64,000 bases of DNA from Sipunculus nudus (taxonomy: Eukaryota > Annelida > Sipuncula > Golfingiida > Sipunculidae), in NCBI GenBank assembly GCA_026874595.1, contig CM049320.1, forward strand, positions 45,024,714 through 45,088,713, written 5' to 3'. Each line of letters starts with the position of its first letter. Within the stretch, counting starts at the first letter, position 1. Below the pieces are notes generated by a model. That model ran no database searches. It saw only the letters and a list, made by a program, of their open reading frames with translations, and was not told where the DNA came from. Positions 59,358 to 64,000 of the stretch are shown here, piece by piece. Both the position numbers and the translations under genes were made by a program.

Positions 59358-60255
59358 TACCTGTAAGTACCATTAAAAGGTTTAATAAAAAATAAAAGGT
59401 TTGATTACAGATTATAGATGGAGGGTCCCACTCCAGGTCACTGAGAGTCAGCTATGCCAGGGTTTCTGTTTTGTTACAGTCACTGGGGGAGATTCCCTGA
59501 TGTGACAGGTGTACAGTTATTCTCATATCGCCACCCCAATCCCCCCACCCCAAACCCACCCCACCAAGTGTTATACAGTAATTGTTATTGTTTTCACTAT
59601 ATCTCCTTAATTGTAATGCTGTTTCAATTCCAATATACAAAAACTTTCCTTGAAAAAGTAATTCAAGGTGTAATCCAGAAGATGTCATGTTGTGTTAATG
59701 TAGCAAAATTAAAAGAAATCAATTTTCTTTTAAATGATTTTAACAGATATAATCAAACCCATCAGTATGCTTATATTTATAAAATATGAAGCAGATCATG
59801 TATAATAAAGACACAATTTAAAATTGTGAAATCTAAATCAGGTATTATTTTTAGATTTTTTTTGTTTTGTAGTTAAGATATATTTTTGTGGTAAAAAATA
59901 AATAAACATTTGTATGCATGATGTGGTGTTATCTAACAAGATTGAGATTTATGATGATGCAATTTAGAATTATTGATCAACTTTTATATTCAGATATATA
60001 TGTTATATTGGAAATGTATAGAAATATAAACTTATAATAAAAAAAAATTTGTGATAAAAAAAAGGGATCTAATACAAACATTTGTTCATTATTTTCCTGC
60101 CTCAGCAGAATTGGAGATCAGGCTTTGTTTGCCCTGTATGTATGTTGTTAATAAGTTATATTTCAACTGTATACATTTCATAAAATAAAAAATACATATA
60201 TATTTGTATCTACCAAAACAATGTTTTGCAGATACTATGTTTTTGACTGGGTTCC
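59358..60255. other. AT-rich spacer
   Basis: A C-rich patch at 59530-59570 resembles the C-rich tracts of family 1 copy 3; the rest is AT-rich. No gene supported. Confidence 0.4.
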
Positions 60256-61058
60256 GCCACTGCAGCTGAGTTCGTTTCCGGAGAACTCCTCTGAGACTAC
60301 TGGATGGATTTTCCGAAATTTACACCAATTATCGGGTCACATGTGAACTGGTGCCTAACCAATTTGTGTTGACCTCTGACCTTTCCTCTTTTCCCAGCGT
60401 CCATTTGTGTGTCTGTTTCATCACATATCTCAGGAACCGTTTCACCGATCAGGAAAAAAATTGTGTACAAATGTAGCCCTTGGATAGCTTTATAACATAC
60501 ACTTAAAATGGTGGTGCCACTTGCAACCGAGTTTACACAGTGTCCATCTGTTCATCTGCCTTGGGTTAAAATCACTCTTATCTCCACAGTGGTTTGACTA
60601 ATTCACCTGAAATTTGGCATGCGTATACATCCTGGATAGCTAGTTTACGCTGCAGACATCCAAGCTCATATCTCTGGAACCCTTTGACCGATTGGGCCAA
60701 AATTTCGCATGTGTATAGATCTCACATTGCTCTTTATCATACATGGAACTGGAGGGGTCACCTGCAACCATTTTTGAACAGCGTCCCTCTTTTTGTCTGC
60801 CATGGGCTAAAATCACTCATATCTAGGTAGTGGTTTGACTTATCTGCCTAAAATTTTGCGTGTTTATACATCTTGGTGAGCTTTCTCAATTTTTTGGCAG
60901 GTGCCGCCACCTACATACACATTTCAGCTGCAGACTTCCATGCTATATGCAACACACCTCACTATTTCCCCTTGCAACTCAATCCGTGCCTCACTTCACC
61001 CATTCCACTCTGATTTTGGTGGATACACATAGTCGCTTGTCGACTACCTGTATTCTAG
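60256..61058 (+). mobile_element. Helitron-like tandem-unit element, copy 2
   Basis: Homologous start (GTTCGTTTCCGGAGAACTCC) and core units (GGTTTGACTAATTCACCTGA, AATTTGGCATG, palindromes near 60510 and 60902) to 45014-46267. The 3' end has a perfect 6-bp stem TAGTCG-CTTGT-CGACTA at 61030-61046, 8 nt, then CTAG at 61055-61058 followed by TT. That is the canonical Helitron 3' layout. No Rep/helicase frame, so non-autonomous. Confidence 0.6.
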
Positions 61059-61343
61059 TTTATAATATATATTATACCAAAAAAAATAGATTCAATTGAA
61101 CGAATATGTAAACTACTGAAATGTCAAAAGTTAATCAAAAACCAACTTATGATTATGGTAATAGTACAGATCATTTGTTCACAAACTGCTCACATGCTTC
61201 AGTTTCAACATATATATTACAAAATATTATTTGCAAACATTTCTTGCTCATTAATACAAACAAATCATATAAACCAACCATGGCCTATATTACCTCTTAC
61301 ACTTAATCTCCATTTGATATTATTTTAGATATTTACCTTCAAG
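61059..61343. other. AT-rich spacer
   Basis: Nothing recognised; a 61-codon frame at 61121-61306 has no supporting signal. Confidence 0.4.
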
Positions 61344-62515
61344 GTCAACTTCAGCTGGGTCCCTTGTTCTCTCTATTTTTTAGACCTTTAAAGATGCAGT
61401 CATCCATTAACAGGGCACAAATCTTAACTGTTGGTCCTAGAATCTTTTACATCCAGGGAGGTCTGTGAAAAATATACTTGGAAACCTAAAATTAGGTCTC
61501 TGTAACCCATATTCTCTGAGCTTTGAGGCTGATAAGCACCCCCAGCATAATTGAAAATTTGATACTGAAGCAGGACACAAATCATAACCATTGGACCTAG
61601 AATCTTCTAATTTAAAATCCAGGGAGGTCCATGAAAGTCTCCTTTGAAAAGTGAAATAAGGTCTCTTTTACCCATATTCTCTGAGCTATGGGGCTTATAA
61701 GCACCCCCCAGAATAATTGAAAATTATATACCAAAGTAGGTACACAAATAATAACCATTGGACCCAGAATCTTCTAACTTGACATCCTGAGAGTTCCTCA
61801 AAAGTTCTCCCGAGAAACCTAAAATTGGGTATATATGACCTATATATTCTCAGAGTTTTGGGGTATGTTTGAGCATCCCAGAAATAGTGCAAAACTCACA
61901 TAAAAATTGCAAGATTCCTCAGGAAAGGCTGGTTGGATTGTCATCAAATTTGGTGTGCTTATGGGTCTTGATGAACTTAGGCTAATATGCATGAATGATG
62001 ATGCCACCAACATTTTCTTAATTAGTTGTCTGTGCAAGGACATATTGTCAACATGTCAGTCGGCTGAGCGTCTAGCGCCAGATCGGCCCTCTTACATTGT
62101 GGCCAGATCACTGGCTTGCCAGAGTGCCTAGACATCTAACTCCGAGGATCGCATTATAAGGCCCCATGAGGATGCAAATATTTTTGTCATTTTTGACAAC
62201 GCCTCATTACTTACAAGTATCGTGTCATTTCAAATAAACCCATTAGACCTTTTAATAAGTTTCTTAACTCTCCAATGACACCTACCATGTGTGTGAAATA
62301 TTCCGTTATAACCCAATATATTCGTATATTGTTCTGCATGTATGAGAGATTTCTGCCTGCAGTCTGCCTGCTGACTGTATGCAGAGATACGGTTATAAAG
62401 CGTGGCGTGGACTTTCAGGGCGGTTCTCAATTTGGCTTGTGTCACGACTCAGTAGGGGGTCCCAACTGAGTCGTGTTTGTCATGGCTACTGAGCGTCATG
62501 ACCCATAGGTCACTT
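61344..62515 (+). repeat. Family 1 core units and tail, no head
   Basis: Three tandem units starting near 61375, 61566 and 61735 (CAGGGCACAAATC..., TCCAGGGAGGTC, CTGAGCTATGGGGCT), followed by diverged sequence and a terminal ACTGAGCGTCATGACCC with a TGACCCATAGGTCA near-palindrome and CTTGTT at about 62511. A 5'-truncated family 1 element. Confidence 0.5.
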
Positions 62516-63281
62516 GTTCTGATGAAGTATTGGACATTTCAATCAGTTATTTAAGATAATATATAGGAACACTAGAAGAAGCCTGTGTGCCTAAGTCACA
62601 ATTAAAGTAGAACGTCATATTTCTGAACACCACGTATCCTAAAAATCGTTCATCTGAAATAAAAAACGGAGAACCGAAATTTTGACCATTTATCCGAAAT
62701 CTGAACAATGACAAATGGTAAAAAAGATTGTCTTATTCAAAACAACAGTAGCCACATCAGTTGTGATACATATTGCCGACTGATTAGTGCACCCAAGCGT
62801 AGGCAGTTGGTGTGAAGACACCACCACGCCGGCCTGGGTTGTCCTTGCAGAATGCCCAGGCGGGGAAACAAAATATTACATCAGATCCTCACTAAGTAGC
62901 CGACCGCAGGTTGTAGGTGTGATAAACTCAGCCTGGCCGATCCGTGTAGTCCTCGACTCAGCTTTGATCAGGGTGGCTTTAAAGGATAGCTTTGATCTTC
63001 GTTCCCGTAGTCGCCAAGGCCTTAAGTACAGCGGTGAGCATAAGTTGAGTTTATTTGCGCCTCCGTTATTTACTCACAGAGTCTATTGGCCAGATTATTT
63101 CTGCCCTATATATGGGAATTTTGATTAGATAGAATCATTGCTTACGAGGAAGCCTGAGCTTTATCTAAACCATGCTACGAATTTGATTAAACCACTGTAA
63201 CAGTCAATGTCAACACGATTTACTGCTCATCCTGTTTATTTTATACATGAATTTTTACATACTGTTAACTCTTATTCATCA
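62516..63281. other. Unassigned sequence with a GC-richer patch
   Basis: A GC-richer segment at 62770-63080 has a 113-codon open frame (62787-63128) that I do not recognise and that shows no clear coding bias. The rest is AT-rich. Confidence 0.35.
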
Positions 63282-63434
63282 ATGGAGTAACGTAAGCGCC
63301 ATTTTCTGTCACTTGATGACAAGCTGTTGATCCTTGCAAGACTTCACACGTGTACCAAGCCAGCTGATCTCGCCAGAGAATTCAATGTCGAAAGATCAGC
63401 GACATTTACATTTTGTTTGATTAATTTGAAATAA
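63282..63434 (+). pseudogene. Fragment of a pogo/Tigger or CENP-B-type helix-turn-helix domain
   Basis: From the ATG at 63282 the frame reads Met-Glu-stop, then RKRHFLSLDDKLLILARLHT and CTKPADLAREFNVERSATF before losing similarity. Basic start, L-x-DK-x-x-IL, then LAREFNV and a Ser-rich turn is the pattern of the CENP-B N-terminal / pipsqueak helix-turn-helix found in pogo-class transposases. The stop at codon 3 (63288-63290) and the loss of the domain after about 45 residues show a decayed fragment. A first exon of a host CENP-B-like gene is less likely because of the stop. Confidence 0.55.
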
Positions 63435-64000
63435 AACTGTGCACATAAAATGGTTTACTTGGTGAATTCAACTGATCCTCTCGCTTGTCATTTCAATAAA
63501 ATACAGTACAAATATAAAGGTTCAAGTAGTTATCTTATCTGTCAAGAGATGGCAGCACTTTTGAGGTCATGGCAGGTCATTCCAGTTATCATGGCAGCCA
63601 CACATGACATGATGTAAGTAATATACCGATTGTTTCCAGCGCAGGGCTGTTCACCAATAATTATATTATTATATAATAAAGTGTTCTATATGATAAATTT
63701 ATTGAATCAGTCGAAAATGTTATACTATATGGTCACACGTTTATCAGGGGCTAGCTTAATCAATTTGAGTCGGTCAGCAGCCTATCTGGTAATGATCCGC
63801 ACTTGGTGGTAGGCCTAACCACGGTGATTCCCAGAGCAATTTCATGCGAAATCGTTCATCCAAACGATCGTTCATCCAAACAAAAAGCTTGTCCCCCTGA
63901 GTCTTTCGGATAAACAACGCTCTAATGAACTTACAACACAAATTATCAGTTATTTGAGTATAGGACTGCATATATAAGTTACACTTTGACAGATTGTGAA
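63435..64000. other. Right edge, no feature supported
   Basis: AT-rich sequence with short open frames only. Confidence 0.4.

Noticed and set aside
62787-63128. 113-codon frame in a GC-richer patch
   Set aside because: No domain, no splice or poly(A) context, and composition consistent with chance in GC-richer DNA.

Overview
The window looks like non-coding, repeat-dense DNA from an AT-rich animal genome. Evidence: a BEL/Pao (animal-restricted) retrotransposon, long (TA)n tracts, a heat-shock-type promoter with TATA box, a pogo/CENP-B-type helix-turn-helix remnant, and many nested non-autonomous elements. The repeat style suggests a marine invertebrate, perhaps a mollusc, but no sequence here fixes the species. 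I found no complete host protein-coding gene.

Layout. 1-9306: two direct copies (1-4206 and 6495-9306) of a block ending in heat-shock elements plus a TATA box, with different DNA downstream of each. Copy A carries a 1.39 kb insertion whose empty site is preserved in copy B. Between the copies lie a GC-rich island and a solo LTR inside a (TA)n tract. 9307-11990: AT-rich DNA with a 544 bp Mutator-type TIR element flanked by a perfect 9-bp target duplication.

11991-40111: a 28.1 kb head-to-tail array of one BEL/Pao element, five ~1288 bp LTRs alternating with four ~5.4 kb internal regions, neighbours sharing an LTR. Unit 4 has an uninterrupted 1737-codon gag-pol. Unit 1 has two frameshifts and an altered integrase catalytic residue. 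Unit 2 is split into gag and pol by one extra A. Unit 3 has the same extra A plus a nonsense codon. Variant sites group the units in all three possible pairings, so the array has been shaped by duplication and recombination.

40112-64000: nested non-autonomous elements. A 3.3 kb TIR element holds a candidate terminal exon. Then come several families that share one plan: a T-run, a hairpin head, a GTCCGT-rich tract, diverged tandem core units often holding a GGTGGCGCCACC-type palindrome, and an end at CTAG or CTTG followed by T. Two have Helitron-like 3' ends. Also present are a (TA)n-looped foldback element, a Tc1/mariner-type TIR element and inverted GGCCGCC-rich repeats. The right end holds a broken fragment of a pogo/Tigger-like DNA-binding domain.
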